Shown: positions 10,804 to 20,341, counted from the stretch's first letter. The stretch: DNA of 64,000 nt from Cellulomonas massiliensis JC225 (GCF_000312005.1 NZ_HE978588.1:2698141-2762140); one strand, 5' to 3'. The notes: generated by a model not told the origin, from the letters alone. Numbers and translations are program-made.

Positions 10804-10817
10804 CGCACATCTGTTCG
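10804..10817 (-). promoter_or_regulatory. LexA (SOS) box of uvrA
   Basis: CGAACAGATGTGCG in the uvrA sense matches 13 of 14 positions of the actinobacterial/Gram-positive SOS consensus CGAACRNRYGTTYG; only the second T of GTT differs. It ends 18 bases upstream of the -10 hexamer, across the expected -35 region, where LexA would block polymerase. Confidence 0.8.
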
Positions 10818-10888
10818 ACGTGGGCGAAACGGCCGGCGCCGGCGCGAGCGGGTGCCCGCCGGCCCGCGGGCGGTCATGCTGGGGCCCG

Positions 10889-12754
10889 ATGAACCCCTCC
10901 GCCCCCGCCCCCCGTGCCACGCCCCTCGCGACCCCCGACCGGCCCGCGCCCATCGCCGACTACGCCGTGCTCGGCGACGGCAGCACCGCCGCGCTCGTCT
11001 CGCTGCGCGGGTCGGTCGACTGGATGTGCGTCCCGCACTTCGACTCCGACGCGTGCTTCGCCGCGCTGCTCGGCGACGCCGGGAACGGCCGCTGGCTGCT
11101 CACGGTGCCCGACGCCACGCAGGTCACCCGCCGGTACGTGGACGACTCGTTCGTCCTCGAGACGACGTACGTCGCGCCGACCGGGACCGCCGTCGTCACC
11201 GAGACGATGCCCGTGGACGACGAGCGGTGCGACCTCGTGCGCCAGGTGGTCTGCACGGCGGGCCGGGTCGACGTCCTGCACGAGTGGGTCGTCCGGTTCG
11301 GGTACGGCGCGGTCGAGCCCTGGGTCAGCCGGCTCGTCGACGAGGACGGCGAGCCCGCCATCCGCGCGATCGCCGGCCCGGACGCGCTCGTCCTGCGGGG
11401 CGACGTCCTGCCCGAGGCGACCGACCACCGGCACGAGGGCCGCTTCACGCTGCACGAGGGCGAGCGCGTCGAGCTGGCCCTCACGTGGTTCCCCTCGTGG
11501 CGGCCCGTGCCGCGTCGCCGCCACATCGACGCCTTCGTCGAGGACCGCATCGACGCGACCCGAGACGCGTGGGGACGGTGGGCCGGCGTCGAGGGCGGCC
11601 CGCGGACCCAGCACGCCGCCGCGGTGCGCTCGCTGCTCGTGCTGCGCCTGCTCACCGACGCGGAGACGGGTGGCATCGTCGCGGCGCCCACCACGTCCCT
11701 GCCCGAGCTCGTCGGGGGCGAGCGCAACTGGGACTACCGGTTCTGCTGGCTGCGGGACGCCGCGATGACGCTCGAGGCGCTCGTCGAGTCCGGCTACCGC
11801 GACGAGGCGCACCACTGGCGGGACTGGCTGCTGCGCGCGGTCGCCGGCGACCCGGGCGACCTGCAGATCATGTACCGCCTCGACGGCGGCCGGCACCTAC
11901 CGGAGCGGACGCTGGCCCACCTGGCCGGGTACCGCGGGTCGCAGCCGGTGCGGGTCGGCAACGCCGCGGTCGGGCAGGTGCAGCACGACGTCCTCGGCGA
12001 GGTCATGTGCGCGCTCGCCCTCGCCCGGAACGCCGGCCTCGCCGAGGACGGCGACTCCTGGTCCCTGCAGCGCCACCTCGTCGACGACCTCGTCGCCCAC
12101 TGGACGGACCCGGACCGCGGCATCTGGGAGGTGCGCGGCGAGCCGCAGCGCTTCACGCACTCGAAGGTCATGGCGTGGGCGGCCGTCGACCGTGCGGTGC
12201 GGGCCGCGGAGCAGGACGGCCTGCCGGCGCCGTTGGAGCGCTGGCGCGCCGCCCGCGACGCGATCCACGCCGACGTGCTCGCCACCGGCTGGGACGAGCG
12301 GCGCGGCACGTTCGTCCAGCACGAGGGCGCCACCCACACCGACGCGGCTCTCCTGCAGGTCGCGATCGTCGGCTTCCTGCCGCCCGACGACCCGCGCCTC
12401 GCCTCCACCGTCGCCGCGATCCGCGCCGAGCTCGAGGTCGCGCCCGGTCTGCTGCTCCGCTACCGCAGCGATGTCACGGACGACGGCGTGGCCGGACACG
12501 AGCACGCGTTCCTCGCGTGCAGCGGCTGGCTCGCGCACGCGCTCGCGGTCCTCGGGGACGTGGACGAGGCCGAGCGGGTCCTCGCCACGCTCGTCTCCGT
12601 GACGAACGACGTCGGCCTGCTCGCCGAGCAGTACGACCCGCGCACGGGCGAGATGACCGGCAACATGCCCCAGGCGCTGTCCCACCTCGCGCTGGTGCGC
12701 GCCGCGCACGCCATCGACGTCGCCCGCGGCCTCGTCGCCCCCGAGTCCGCCTGA
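10889..12754 (+). CDS. GH15 family glycosidase (glucoamylase/trehalase-like)
   Basis: This 621-residue protein belongs to glycoside hydrolase family 15. Residues about 20-260 form the N-terminal beta-sandwich, and the rest is the (alpha/alpha)6 barrel with the typical [19 protein letters not shown] and [16 protein letters not shown] motifs. Family members release glucose from starch or trehalose by inversion; actinobacterial members of this shape include trehalases. There is no signal peptide, so it is cytoplasmic and more likely acts on trehalose or internal glucans than on external starch. The start has no ribosome site; CATGCT eight bases upstream is a -10-like hexamer. It is convergent with the acyl-CoA dehydrogenase gene. 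Confidence 0.88.
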   Translation: MNPSAPAPRATPLATPDRPAPIADYAVLGDGSTAALVSLRGSVDWMCVPHFDSDACFAALLGDAGNGRWLLTVPDATQVTRRYVDDSFVLETTYVAPTGTAVVTETMPVDDERCDLVRQVVCTAGRVDVLHEWVVRFGYGAVEPWVSRLVDEDGEPAIRAIAGPDALVLRGDVLPEATDHRHEGRFTLHEGERVELALTWFPSWRPVPRRRHIDAFVEDRIDATRDAWGRWAGVEGGPRTQHAAAVRSLLVLRLLTDAETGGIVAAPTTSLPELVGGERNWDYRFCWLRDAAMTLEALVESGYRDEAHHWRDWLLRAVAGDPGDLQIMYRLDGGRHLPERTLAHLAGYRGSQPVRVGNAAVGQVQHDVLGEVMCALALARNAGLAEDGDSWSLQRHLVDDLVAHWTDPDRGIWEVRGEPQRFTHSKVMAWAAVDRAVRAAEQDGLPAPLERWRAARDAIHADVLATGWDERRGTFVQHEGATHTDAALLQVAIVGFLPPDDPRLASTVAAIRAELEVAPGLLLRYRSDVTDDGVAGHEHAFLACSGWLAHALAVLGDVDEAERVLATLVSVTNDVGLLAEQYDPRTGEMTGNMPQALSHLALVRAAHAIDVARGLVAPESA

Positions 12755-12776
12755 GCGGCCGGGCGCCCGGACGCGC

Positions 12777-13934
12777 TCAGTCCGGCAGCGGGCCGAGCAC
12801 CGACGTCGCGACGGTGCCGTGCGCCGACTCGTCGTCGGACGGGTGGTAGATGCCGGCCAGCACGTCGCGGTAGAGCCGGTTCAGCTCGTTCCCGGTGAAG
12901 TACCCGCCTCCCCCGCCGACGCGCAGCGCGAGGTCCACGACGACGCGCGCGGTCTCGGTCGCGCGCACCTTGAGGCCGACGAGCTGCGCGAACCACCGGC
13001 TGCCGTGGTCGGCCCGCTCGTCCACGTCGCGCGCGAGGGCGAACACCTGCAGCTCGGCGCCGTCCTGGGCGAGCGCGGCCTCGGCGACCTTCCACCGGAT
13101 GTCCGGGTCGTGCGCGTACGGCCGCCCGTCGTGCTTGAACGACGTCCGGCGGTGCGCGGCGGCGACCGCGAGCTCGACCGCCCGGCGCCCGACCCCCGTG
13201 TACACCGCCGCCAGGAGCGTCTCGAAGACCGCGAAGAGCGCGAAGATGAACGGGTCCGCGCTGGGGCCCGGCGGCAGCGCGCGGTACACCTGGTCGGCGG
13301 GCGCGTACGCGCCGTCCAGCACCGTCGTCGCCGACTGGGTCGCCCGCATGCCGAGCGTGTCCCAGTCGTCCTTGGTCGTCACGCCCTCGCGGCCGACCAC
13401 TCCGTGCACGAGTCGCGGCCCGTCGGGGTGGTCCTCGTCCAGCCCGAAGGTCGCGAGCCGGGTCCACACCGGGCCGAGGGAGGTGAAGATCTTCGTCCCG
13501 TGGAACCGGTAGCCGCCGTCGGGCTGCCGCTCCGCGCGCGTGCGGGAGCCGAACATGACGAGGTCGTTGCCCGCCTCCGAGTTGCCGAACGCGAAGACCT
13601 CCCCCGCCGCGGCGTCCCGCAGCACGAACCCCACCGAGTCGTCGCCGTGCCCGGCGAGCAGCGCCGCCAGGCCGGTCACGACGAGGTGCATGTTCACCGC
13701 GAGGGCCGTCGCCGGCGCGGCGGCCGCCAGCCGCACCTGCTCGCGCGCGACCTCCTCGAGCGTGAGGCCGGCCCCACCGAGCTGCTCGGGGACGAACGCC
13801 GTCAGGTACCCCGCCGCCCGCAGGTCGTCGAGGTCGTCGTGGGGGAACGTGTTCTCGCGGTCGTGCGTGGCGGCGCGCTCGTGGACGCGCTCCAGCAGGT
13901 CGTCGGTCAGGAGGGTGCGCAGCGTGCGGGCCAT
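12777..13934 (-). CDS. acyl-CoA dehydrogenase family protein
   Basis: The 385-residue flavoprotein has the three-part acyl-CoA dehydrogenase layout: N-terminal helices, a beta middle domain (GTKIFTSLGPVWTRLATFG) and C-terminal helices (GVGRRAVELAV, LRVGGGGGYFTGNELNRLYRD). These enzymes oxidise acyl-CoA or related substrates with FAD; several in this branch act on unusual substrates or as monooxygenases. I do not see a clear catalytic Glu in the usual place, so the chemistry is open. It is a single gene, convergent with the GH15 gene. The start ATG has CACAGT seven bases upstream and no Shine-Dalgarno sequence, which suggests a leaderless message. Confidence 0.85.
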   Translation of the reverse strand: MARTLRTLLTDDLLERVHERAATHDRENTFPHDDLDDLRAAGYLTAFVPEQLGGAGLTLEEVAREQVRLAAAAPATALAVNMHLVVTGLAALLAGHGDDSVGFVLRDAAAGEVFAFGNSEAGNDLVMFGSRTRAERQPDGGYRFHGTKIFTSLGPVWTRLATFGLDEDHPDGPRLVHGVVGREGVTTKDDWDTLGMRATQSATTVLDGAYAPADQVYRALPPGPSADPFIFALFAVFETLLAAVYTGVGRRAVELAVAAAHRRTSFKHDGRPYAHDPDIRWKVAEAALAQDGAELQVFALARDVDERADHGSRWFAQLVGLKVRATETARVVVDLALRVGGGGGYFTGNELNRLYRDVLAGIYHPSDDESAHGTVATSVLGPLPD

Positions 13935-14020
13935 GCGGCCCACTGTGCCATCGTCCCGCCCGCCGTCCGGACGCCGATCGCCGCGGGCGAACGCGTCGTC
14001 GCGGGTGACACGATGACGCC

Positions 14021-14308
14021 ATGCCGACCTTCGCCGTGCAGTACACCTACGACGAGCGCGCCGACGTGCGCGACCGCGTCCGTCCGGAGCACCGGGCGTG
14101 GCTGGCCGGGCGCGCCGACGCCGGCGAGCTCCTCGGCTCCGGGCCCTACGTGGGCGGCGAGCCGGGCGCGCTGCTCGTCTTCCGCACCGCCGACGAGGAG
14201 ACGCTGCGCACGCTCCTGGCGGCGGACCCGTTCGTTCGGGAGGGCTTCGTCGCCCGGACCGACGTCCGCGCCTGGGACCTCGTCCTGGGGCCCTGGTCGC
14301 GGTCCTGA
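14021..14308 (+). CDS. YciI family protein
   Basis: The 95-residue protein is a YciI-like ferredoxin-fold protein, a small cytoplasmic family thought to bind or hydrolyse small molecules with a conserved His-Asp pair. The features seen are HRAWLAGRADAGELLGSGP in the first half and the FVREGFVARTDVRAWDL end. The His and the Asp of the last motif are present. It stands alone between divergent and convergent neighbours, with CACGAT six bases before the ATG and no ribosome site. The function is unknown. Confidence 0.85.
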   Translation: MPTFAVQYTYDERADVRDRVRPEHRAWLAGRADAGELLGSGPYVGGEPGALLVFRTADEETLRTLLAADPFVREGFVARTDVRAWDLVLGPWSRS

Positions 14309-14338
14309 CGCCGCGCGGGTCGCCCGCCACCCACCACC

Positions 14339-15346
14339 TCAGCCCTGCGACGGCTCCGTGGACGGCGTCGCCCGGCGGGCGTCGCGTCGCGTGCGCAGGA
14401 GGCTGAGGACGGTCGTCACGCCGAGGATGACGACGATCGCGACGAGCGACAGCCAGATCGGGATCTCGGGCGCCCCCTCGACCGGCTCGCCGCCGTTGAT
14501 GAACGGCAGCTCGTTGCGGTGCAGCGCCTCGAGCACGAGCTTGACCCCGATGAAGCCGAGCAGGACCGCGAGGCCGTAGTTGAGGTAGACGAGCCGGCGC
14601 AGCAGCCCGCCGACGAGGAAGAACAGCTGGCGCAGCCCCATGAGCGCGAACACGTTGGTCATGAGGACCAGGTACGGCTCCGACGTGAGCCCGAAGATCG
14701 CCGGGATCGAGTCGAACGCGAACAGCAGGTCGGTCGCGCCGAGCGCCACGAGCACGACCAGCATCGGCGTCATGACGCGCCGCCCGTTCTCGACGACGGT
14801 CAGCCGCTCGCCGTGGTACTCCTGCGTCGACGGGAACCAGCGCTGCACCAGGCGCAGGACGAGCGGCGGGGAGTAGTCGTCCTCGTCCGAGTCGCCCTCG
14901 CGCGCGACGCGCCACGCCGTGTACACGAGGAACGCGCCGAACAGGTAGAAGACCCAGCTGAACGCCGAGATCACCGCGGCCCCCGCGGCGATGAAGATCC
15001 CTCGGAACACCAGCGCGAGGATGATGCCGACGAGCAGGGCGAACTGCTGGTACTGCCGCGGCACGGCGAACCGGCTCATGATGAGGATGAAGACGAACAG
15101 GTTGTCGACCGACAGCGAGTACTCCGTCAGCCAGCCCGCGAAGAACTCCCCCGCGTACTGCCCGCCCCACGCGACCCACACGCCGATGCCGAACGCCACG
15201 GCGAGCCCGACGTAGAACGCCAGGTAGCGCAGGCACTCGGCGGTCGACGGCACGTGCGGCCGGCGGCCCACCACCGCCACGTCGACGACGAGGACGGCGG
15301 CGGCCACCCCGAGGGTCAGCAGCCAGACGAGCGGGTCGACCGTCAC
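14339..15346 (-). CDS. TerC family membrane protein, downstream copy (Alx/MeeF-like)
   Basis: This 335-residue membrane protein has about eight to nine hydrophobic segments and the TerC signature SVDNLFVFILIM plus FAFDSIPAIFGLT. TerC/Alx-family proteins export Mn2+ or load metal onto exported enzymes. It is a paralogue of the gene immediately upstream, sharing the WVFYLFGAFLVYTA and GFIGVKL segments. A GTG start follows GAAGGAG by seven bases, and the gap to the upstream stop is only four bases, so it belongs to the same message. It is therefore probably under the same Mn2+ riboswitch. The C-terminal 25 residues are basic and cytoplasmic. Confidence 0.92.
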   Translation of the reverse strand: MTVDPLVWLLTLGVAAAVLVVDVAVVGRRPHVPSTAECLRYLAFYVGLAVAFGIGVWVAWGGQYAGEFFAGWLTEYSLSVDNLFVFILIMSRFAVPRQYQQFALLVGIILALVFRGIFIAAGAAVISAFSWVFYLFGAFLVYTAWRVAREGDSDEDDYSPPLVLRLVQRWFPSTQEYHGERLTVVENGRRVMTPMLVVLVALGATDLLFAFDSIPAIFGLTSEPYLVLMTNVFALMGLRQLFFLVGGLLRRLVYLNYGLAVLLGFIGVKLVLEALHRNELPFINGGEPVEGAPEIPIWLSLVAIVVILGVTTVLSLLRTRRDARRATPSTEPSQG

Positions 15347-15350
15347 GGGG

Positions 15351-16454
15351 TCACTCCTTCGGGGACGTCGGCCGCGGCGAGGACGAGGGCTGGCCCGGCG
15401 CGGCGGGCGGCGCGGCGTCGGCCGAGGTGGCCCCGCCGGGCTCGACCGCGCCGGCGGGCTGGGCGGCACGGTCCTCGCGGCGCGTCGCGAGCAGGCTCGC
15501 GACGGTGGCGACGGCGAGCGTGCCGAGGATGACGGTCAGCGACAGCCAGATCGGGATCTCGGGGGCCCACTCGACGGGCTCGCCGCCGTTGATGAACGGC
15601 AGCTCGTTGACGTGCAGCGCGTGCAGCAGCAGCTTCACGCCGATGAAGCCGAGGATGACCGCGAGGCCCTGCGACAGGTACACGAGCCGCTCGAGCAGGC
15701 CGCCGATGAGGAAGTACAGCTGGCGCAGGCCGAGCAGCGCGAACGCGTTCGCCGTGAAGACGATGTACGGCTCGGAGGTGAGGCCGTAGATCGCGGGGAT
15801 CGAGTCGAACGCGAAGAGGATGTCGGCGGAGCCGATCGCGACCATGACCACGAGCATCGGCGTGATGAAGCGGCGCCCGTCGATCCGGACGGTGAGCCGG
15901 TCGCCGTGGTACTCGTCGGTGGTCGGCACGACGCGCTTGAGCGCGCGGACGGCCAGGCCGTCGCGACGCAGGGCGGCGTCCTGCGCGACGTCGTTGTCGT
16001 GGTGCTCCCGCGCGAGCGAGATCGCGGTGTACACGAGGAACGCGCCGAACAGGTAGAACACCCACGAGAACTGCTCGATCGCCGCGGCCCCCGCGAGGAT
16101 GAACAGCGTGCGCAGCACGAGGGCGATCGCGACGCCCACCAGCAGCACCTTCTGCTGGTACTCCCGCGGCACCGCGAACTTCGTCATGATGATGAGGAAG
16201 ACGAAGAGGTTGTCGACCGACAGGCTCTTCTCGGTCACGTACCCGGCGAAGTACTCGGCGCCGGGACCCCAGCCCGCGACCATGCCGAGCCCGATGCCGA
16301 ACACGACGGCGAGGCCGATGTAGACCGCGGACCAGATCGCCGACTCCTTGAAGCTCGGCGCGTGCGGCGTGCGCACGTGGGCGAAGAAGTCGAAGACGAT
16401 GAGGCCGACGACGACAGCGCCGGTCACGATCCACGCGAGCAGGGAGACGTCCAT
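15351..16454 (-). CDS. TerC family membrane protein, upstream copy, riboswitch-controlled
   Basis: The 367-residue TerC protein has the same core as its neighbour (SVDNLFVFLIIM, FAFDSIPAIYGLT) and a Pro/Ala-rich C-terminal tail of about 40 residues not found in the downstream copy. TerC/Alx proteins are Mn2+ exporters or metal-insertion partners. The ATG follows GAAGGG by seven bases, and that ribosome site is half of a 10-base hairpin belonging to the riboswitch just upstream. This is the first gene of a two-gene operon. Both paralogues look intact, so selection has kept both. Confidence 0.93.
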   Translation of the reverse strand: MDVSLLAWIVTGAVVVGLIVFDFFAHVRTPHAPSFKESAIWSAVYIGLAVVFGIGLGMVAGWGPGAEYFAGYVTEKSLSVDNLFVFLIIMTKFAVPREYQQKVLLVGVAIALVLRTLFILAGAAAIEQFSWVFYLFGAFLVYTAISLAREHHDNDVAQDAALRRDGLAVRALKRVVPTTDEYHGDRLTVRIDGRRFITPMLVVMVAIGSADILFAFDSIPAIYGLTSEPYIVFTANAFALLGLRQLYFLIGGLLERLVYLSQGLAVILGFIGVKLLLHALHVNELPFINGGEPVEWAPEIPIWLSLTVILGTLAVATVASLLATRREDRAAQPAGAVEPGGATSADAAPPAAPGQPSSSPRPTSPKE

Positions 16455-16462
16455 GGGTGAAC

Positions 16463-16497
16463 CCTTCGGTACAGGCGGACACGTCGAGTACCGAAGG
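16463..16497 (-). promoter_or_regulatory. ribosome-site sequestering hairpin of the riboswitch
   Basis: Perfect 10-base arms at 16488-16497 and 16463-16472 (mRNA CCTTCGGTAC ... GTACCGAAGG) enclose a 15-base loop. The second arm contains most of the GAAGGG Shine-Dalgarno of terC. The first arm is also the 3' strand of aptamer stem P1, so the two folds exclude each other. Confidence 0.8.
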
Positions 16498-16597
16498 TCT
16501 CCCCCACCGGCGCTGGAGGCCGGCCGGTCGCACCGGGACCTGGACGACCAGGAGCCGTGATGACGATGCGAGCGCTTGTGGGGTACTCCCCTTCAAC
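16490..16597 (-). ncRNA. yybP-ykoY (Mn2+) riboswitch aptamer
   Basis: The leader has the family's conserved parts in order (mRNA sense): stem P1 GTTGAAGG with CCTTCGGT, the L1 element AAGGGGAGTA (16584-16593), stem P2 CCCCAC with GTGGGG (16578-16583 and 16502-16507), a middle ATCGTCATCACGG segment, and the L3 GGGGAGACC element. This class binds Mn2+ and commonly precedes terC/alx genes. A -10 hexamer TATGCT lies at 16604-16609, which starts transcription at about the first base of P1. Ligand binding should stabilise P1 and free the terC ribosome site. Confidence 0.9.
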
Positions 16598-16603
16598 CTG
16601 GCG

Positions 16604-16609
16604 AGCATA
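16604..16609 (-). promoter_or_regulatory. -10 hexamer of the terC operon
   Basis: TATGCT (mRNA sense) lies seven bases before the first base of the riboswitch P1 stem. No good -35 is seen. Confidence 0.55.
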
Positions 16610-16666
16610 CGTCACCCGCACCGGGGCGGCAGCGAGACGTCCGCCACGACCCGGTGGGGTCGCCCG

Positions 16667-17095
16667 TCACTGCAGGCAGAACTCGTTGCCCTCCGGGTCG
16701 GTCATGACCACCCAGAACTCGCCCATCTTCTCGCGCTCGTCGACCTGCCGGGCGCCGAGGGCGACCAGCTCCCGGGCCCGCGCGCGGACGAGCTCCGGGC
16801 GCTGCGGCGCCTCCACGGCGGCCGCCACGTTGACGTCCAGGTGCACCCGGTTCTTGGCGGTCTTGCCCTCGGGCACACGCTGGAAGAACAGCCGCGGGCC
16901 GACGCCCTCCGGGTCGATCACCGCCCACGCGCTGTCCCGCTCCTCGGGCGGCACGCCGACGTGCTCGAGGAACTCCTCCCAGGTCCCGAAGCCGGCGGGC
17001 GGGTCCTGCGACCGGTACCCGAGCACCTGGGCCCAGAACTCCCCGAGCGCGCGGGGGTCGTGCGCGTCGAACGTCACCTGGAACTCGACAGCCAT
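16667..17095 (-). CDS. VOC family protein (glyoxalase-like)
   Basis: This 142-residue protein has the vicinal-oxygen-chelate fold repeated as two half-domains: an N-terminal VTFDAHDPRALGEFWAQVLGY and a C-terminal HLDVNVA ... DPEGNEFCLQ. Members bind a metal and act in glyoxalase, antibiotic-resistance or extradiol chemistry; this one is of the actinobacterial glyoxalase-like branch of unknown substrate. The ATG follows a good GAAGGAG ribosome site (eight bases). It sits just after uvrB in the same direction and may be read from the uvrB message. The predicted metal ligands are His and Glu in these motifs, but I cannot assign them firmly. Confidence 0.85.
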   Translation of the reverse strand: MAVEFQVTFDAHDPRALGEFWAQVLGYRSQDPPAGFGTWEEFLEHVGVPPEERDSAWAVIDPEGVGPRLFFQRVPEGKTAKNRVHLDVNVAAAVEAPQRPELVRARARELVALGARQVDEREKMGEFWVVMTDPEGNEFCLQ

Positions 17096-17169
17096 CGACG
17101 TCTCCTTCGCCGTCAGCGCAGACTCGAGCGCCCCTGCGGCCCGGCGGCGCACCGCGCCACCGGGCGCTC

Positions 17170-19275
17170 TCAGGCGGTCGCCGCCTGCATCTGCCGGAGC
17201 TCCTTCTTGAGCCCCGAGATCTCGTCCCGCAGCCTCGCGGCGAGCTCGAACTGCAGCTCGCCGGCGGCGCCGTGCATCTGGTCGGTCAGGTCCTGGATCA
17301 GGTCGGCGAGCTCGCTCGCGGCCGCCCCCGTGAGCCGCGTGCGCTCGTCCCGCGGGACGTTGCGGGATCCAAAGCCCGGCACCGGCGCCTTCCCACGGCT
17401 GGACTGGCGGCCGGCCCCGCCCAGCAGCTCCGCGGTGTCGGCGTCCTCGCGCGCGAGCAGGTCGGTGATGTCGCCGATCTTCTTGCGCAGCGGCTGCGGG
17501 TCGACGCCGTGCTCCGCGTTGTAGGCGAGCTGCTTCTCACGCCTGCGGTTCGTCTCCTCGATCGCGAGCTCCATCGCCGCCGTCACCGTGTCGGCGTACA
17601 TGTGCACCTGCCCGGACACGTTGCGGGCGGCGCGGCCGATCGTCTGGATGAGCGACTTGCCGGAGCGCAGGAAGCCCTCCTTGTCCGCGTCGAGGATCGC
17701 GACGAGCGAGACCTCCGGCAGGTCGAGGCCCTCGCGCAGCAGGTTGATGCCGACCAGGACGTCGTACTCGCCGAGGCGCAGCTCTCGCAGCAGCTCGACG
17801 CGCCGCAGCGTGTCGACCTCGGAGTGCAGGTAGCGGACGCGCACACCCTTCTCGAGCAGGTAGTCCGTGAGGTCCTCGGCCATCTTCTTGGTCAGCGTGG
17901 TGACCAGGACGCGCTCGTCGCGCTCCACGCGCTCGTTGATCTCGTGCAGCAGGTCGTCGATCTGGCCCTTGGTCGGCTTCACGACGATCTCGGGGTCGAC
18001 GAGCCCGGTCGGACGGATGATCTGCTCGACCACGCCGTCGGCCATCGACAGCTCGTAGTCCCCCGGCGTCGCCGACAGGTACACCGTCTGGCCGATCCGC
18101 TCGACGAACTCCTCCCAGCGCAGCGGGCGGTTGTCGACCGCGCTGGGCAGGCGGAAGCCGTGCTCCACGAGCGCGCGCTTGCGCGACATGTCGCCCTCGA
18201 ACATCGCCCCGATCTGCGGCACCGTCACGTGCGACTCGTCGATGACGAGCAGGAAGTCCTCGGGGAAGAAGTCGAGCAGCGTGTTCGGCGCCGACCCCGC
18301 GGTGCGGCCGTCGATGTGGCGGGAGTAGTTCTCGATGCCCGAGCACGAGCCGATCTGGCGCATCATCTCGATGTCGTACGTCGTGCGCATGCGCAGCCGC
18401 TGCGCCTCGAGGAGCTTGCCCTGCCGCTCGAGCTCGGCGAGCCGCTCCTCGAGCTCGAGCTCGATGCCGCGGATCGCGCGCTCCATGCGCTCGGGGCCCG
18501 CGACGTAGTGCGTCGCGGGGAAGATCATCATCTGCTGCTCGGACCGCACGACCTCGCCGGTCAGCGGGTGCAGCGTCGCGATCGCCTCGATCTCGTCGCC
18601 GAAGAACTCGATCCGGACGGCCAGCTCCTCGTACATCGGGATGATCTCGACGGTGTCGCCGCGCACCCGGAACGTGCCGCGGGTGAACGCCATGTCGTTG
18701 CGGGCGTACTGCATCTGCACGAACCGGCGCAGCAGCTGGTCACGGTCCACCTGGTCGCCCACCGACAGCGTCACCATCCGGTCGACGTACTCCTGCGGCG
18801 TGCCCAGGCCGTAGATGCAGCTGACCGACGCGACCACCACGACGTCGCGCCGGGTGAGCAGGGAGCTCGTCGCCGAGTGCCGCAGGCGCTCGACCTCGTC
18901 GTTGATCGACGAGTCCTTCTCGATGTAGGTGTCCGTCTGCGCGATGTACGCCTCGGGCTGGTAGTAGTCGTAGTACGACACGAAGTACTCGACCGCGTTG
19001 TTCGGCAGCAGCTCGCGGAACTCGGTCGCCAGCTGGGCGGCGAGCGTCTTGTTCGGGGCCATGACGAGCGTCGGGCGCTGCACCTGCTCGATCAGCCACG
19101 CGGTCGTCGCCGACTTGCCCGTGCCGGTCGCACCCAGGAGCACGACGTCCTTCTCCCCCGCGTTGACGCGGGCGGCGAGCTCGGCGATCGCCTGCGGCTG
19201 GTCGCCCGAGGGCTGGAACTCGGAGACCACCTCGAAGGGCGCGACCGTGCGCTGCAGATCGGTGACAGGACGCAT
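17170..19275 (-). CDS. uvrB: excinuclease ABC subunit UvrB
   Basis: UvrB is the helicase-like core of excision repair that verifies damage and recruits UvrC. The 701-residue protein has the P-loop GATGTGKS at 48-55, the beta-hairpin region [15 protein letters not shown] box (VIDESHVT), later helicase motifs (TIGRAARN) and the C-terminal UVR domain that contacts UvrC. The ATG has no ribosome site but TACGGT lies six bases upstream, so it is another leaderless candidate. I see no SOS box near it, unlike uvrA. Confidence 0.97.
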   Translation of the reverse strand: MRPVTDLQRTVAPFEVVSEFQPSGDQPQAIAELAARVNAGEKDVVLLGATGTGKSATTAWLIEQVQRPTLVMAPNKTLAAQLATEFRELLPNNAVEYFVSYYDYYQPEAYIAQTDTYIEKDSSINDEVERLRHSATSSLLTRRDVVVVASVSCIYGLGTPQEYVDRMVTLSVGDQVDRDQLLRRFVQMQYARNDMAFTRGTFRVRGDTVEIIPMYEELAVRIEFFGDEIEAIATLHPLTGEVVRSEQQMMIFPATHYVAGPERMERAIRGIELELEERLAELERQGKLLEAQRLRMRTTYDIEMMRQIGSCSGIENYSRHIDGRTAGSAPNTLLDFFPEDFLLVIDESHVTVPQIGAMFEGDMSRKRALVEHGFRLPSAVDNRPLRWEEFVERIGQTVYLSATPGDYELSMADGVVEQIIRPTGLVDPEIVVKPTKGQIDDLLHEINERVERDERVLVTTLTKKMAEDLTDYLLEKGVRVRYLHSEVDTLRRVELLRELRLGEYDVLVGINLLREGLDLPEVSLVAILDADKEGFLRSGKSLIQTIGRAARNVSGQVHMYADTVTAAMELAIEETNRRREKQLAYNAEHGVDPQPLRKKIGDITDLLAREDADTAELLGGAGRQSSRGKAPVPGFGSRNVPRDERTRLTGAAASELADLIQDLTDQMHGAAGELQFELAARLRDEISGLKKELRQMQAATA

Positions 19276-19281
19276 GGCTCC

Positions 19282-19287
19282 ACCGTA
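19282..19287 (-). promoter_or_regulatory. -10 hexamer of a leaderless uvrB promoter
   Basis: TACGGT (mRNA sense) ends six bases before the uvrB ATG; no ribosome site is visible. Confidence 0.6.
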
Positions 19288-19353
19288 CGGGGCGGCACCG
19301 ACACGGACGCCTGGAGGGGCGCTCCGTCCGCTGAGGGCGCAGCCGAGCCCGGG

Positions 19354-19740
19354 TCAGCCGACGCGTTCGACGAGCTGCACCGGGTGGCCGTCCGGGTCCT
19401 CGACGAAGGCCACCGACAGCCGGCCGTCGAGGAACGGGTGCGGGGCGGAGTGCTCGCGCCCGCCCGCCGCCAGGGCGGCGGCGTGCGCCGCGGCGACGTC
19501 GTCGGTCCAGAGGGTCACGCACGCGCGGTGGCCGCTCGTCACCGGCGCGATGCCGTGGCTCTCGGCGGCCGGGCCGGGCAGCGCGAGCCCGAGGCCGAAC
19601 CCTCCGAGCTGCATCTCGATCTTGGCCGGCGCCTCGTCCGGCGCCCGGAACGTCTCCCGGAAGCCGAACGTGCCGTAGAACCGCGCCGCGCGCTCGCAGT
19701 CGCCGACGAAGAGGATGACCTGGGGGTCGAACAGCTCCAC
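19354..19740 (-). CDS. VOC family protein
   Basis: The 128-residue protein is a second vicinal-oxygen-chelate protein. It opens with VELFDPQVILFVGDCERAARFYGTFGF and ends FVEDPDGHPVQLVER, the usual half-repeat signatures. It is not a close copy of the VOC protein on the other side of uvrB. I chose a GTG start because TACGGT sits seven bases upstream (19748-19753) and no Shine-Dalgarno sequence is present; in-frame extension upstream is only low-complexity Ala/Arg. The substrate is unknown. Confidence 0.82.
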   Translation of the reverse strand: MELFDPQVILFVGDCERAARFYGTFGFRETFRAPDEAPAKIEMQLGGFGLGLALPGPAAESHGIAPVTSGHRACVTLWTDDVAAAHAAALAAGGREHSAPHPFLDGRLSVAFVEDPDGHPVQLVERVG

Positions 19741-19790
19741 CCGCGCGACCGTACGCGCCGCCGCGGCAGCCGGCGAGCCGGCCGCGCAGC

Positions 19791-20201
19791 TCAGTCGCCG
19801 GTGACCAGGGTGACGATCGCCTGCGGGTCCTCCGCGAGGACGCCCGAGACGAGCCAGTCCATGTAGACCGTGTAGACCGAGAAGCCGAGGAGCTTGCGGC
19901 GCCCCATCGGGACGAGCGACGCGACGCCGCCCTCCTTCGTCTGGAAGCTGTTGATCGCGGTACGGGCGGTCGTGCGACCGGCCGCGCGCTGCGCCTCGAC
20001 GGTGAAGCGCATGAGCTCCTCCGCCGTGATGAGGTCGTGCAGCGAGAGGCCGACGTCGTTGAGCGTGCGGTTCTGGACGCGCACGCGGCCCGTGTCGTCC
20101 CGGACCTTGCCCGCGGCGGCCTCCGCCAGCTCGAGCACACGGCCCGGCGAGAGCGTCGTCCCGATCGAGACGGAAGCGCGCGACTGTGCCGGCTTGGTCA
20201 T
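19791..20201 (-). CDS. conserved hypothetical protein
   Basis: I do not recognise this 136-residue protein. It is soluble and mixed alpha/beta, with no signal peptide, membrane segment or metal motif. Notable stretches are VRVQNRTLNDVGLSLHDLIT and a C-terminal KLLGFSVYTVYMDWLVSGVL. The ATG follows GGGGGAACG, a plausible ribosome site. It lies between a VOC gene and coaE on the same strand. Codon use is like its neighbours, so it is probably a real lineage gene. Confidence 0.7.
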   Translation of the reverse strand: MTKPAQSRASVSIGTTLSPGRVLELAEAAAGKVRDDTGRVRVQNRTLNDVGLSLHDLITAEELMRFTVEAQRAAGRTTARTAINSFQTKEGGVASLVPMGRRKLLGFSVYTVYMDWLVSGVLAEDPQAIVTLVTGD

Positions 20202-20341
20202 CGTTCCCCCGTCCTTCCGGCGTGGGCGTCGACCGTCGTGGGCGACGCTGCAAGCGGATGATCGTCACTCCGGGCGCGGATGTGGAGTGGATCACACCGC
20301 ATTCACCTGAACGGGTGACCAGGACGGGGCGCGCCGGCGCG

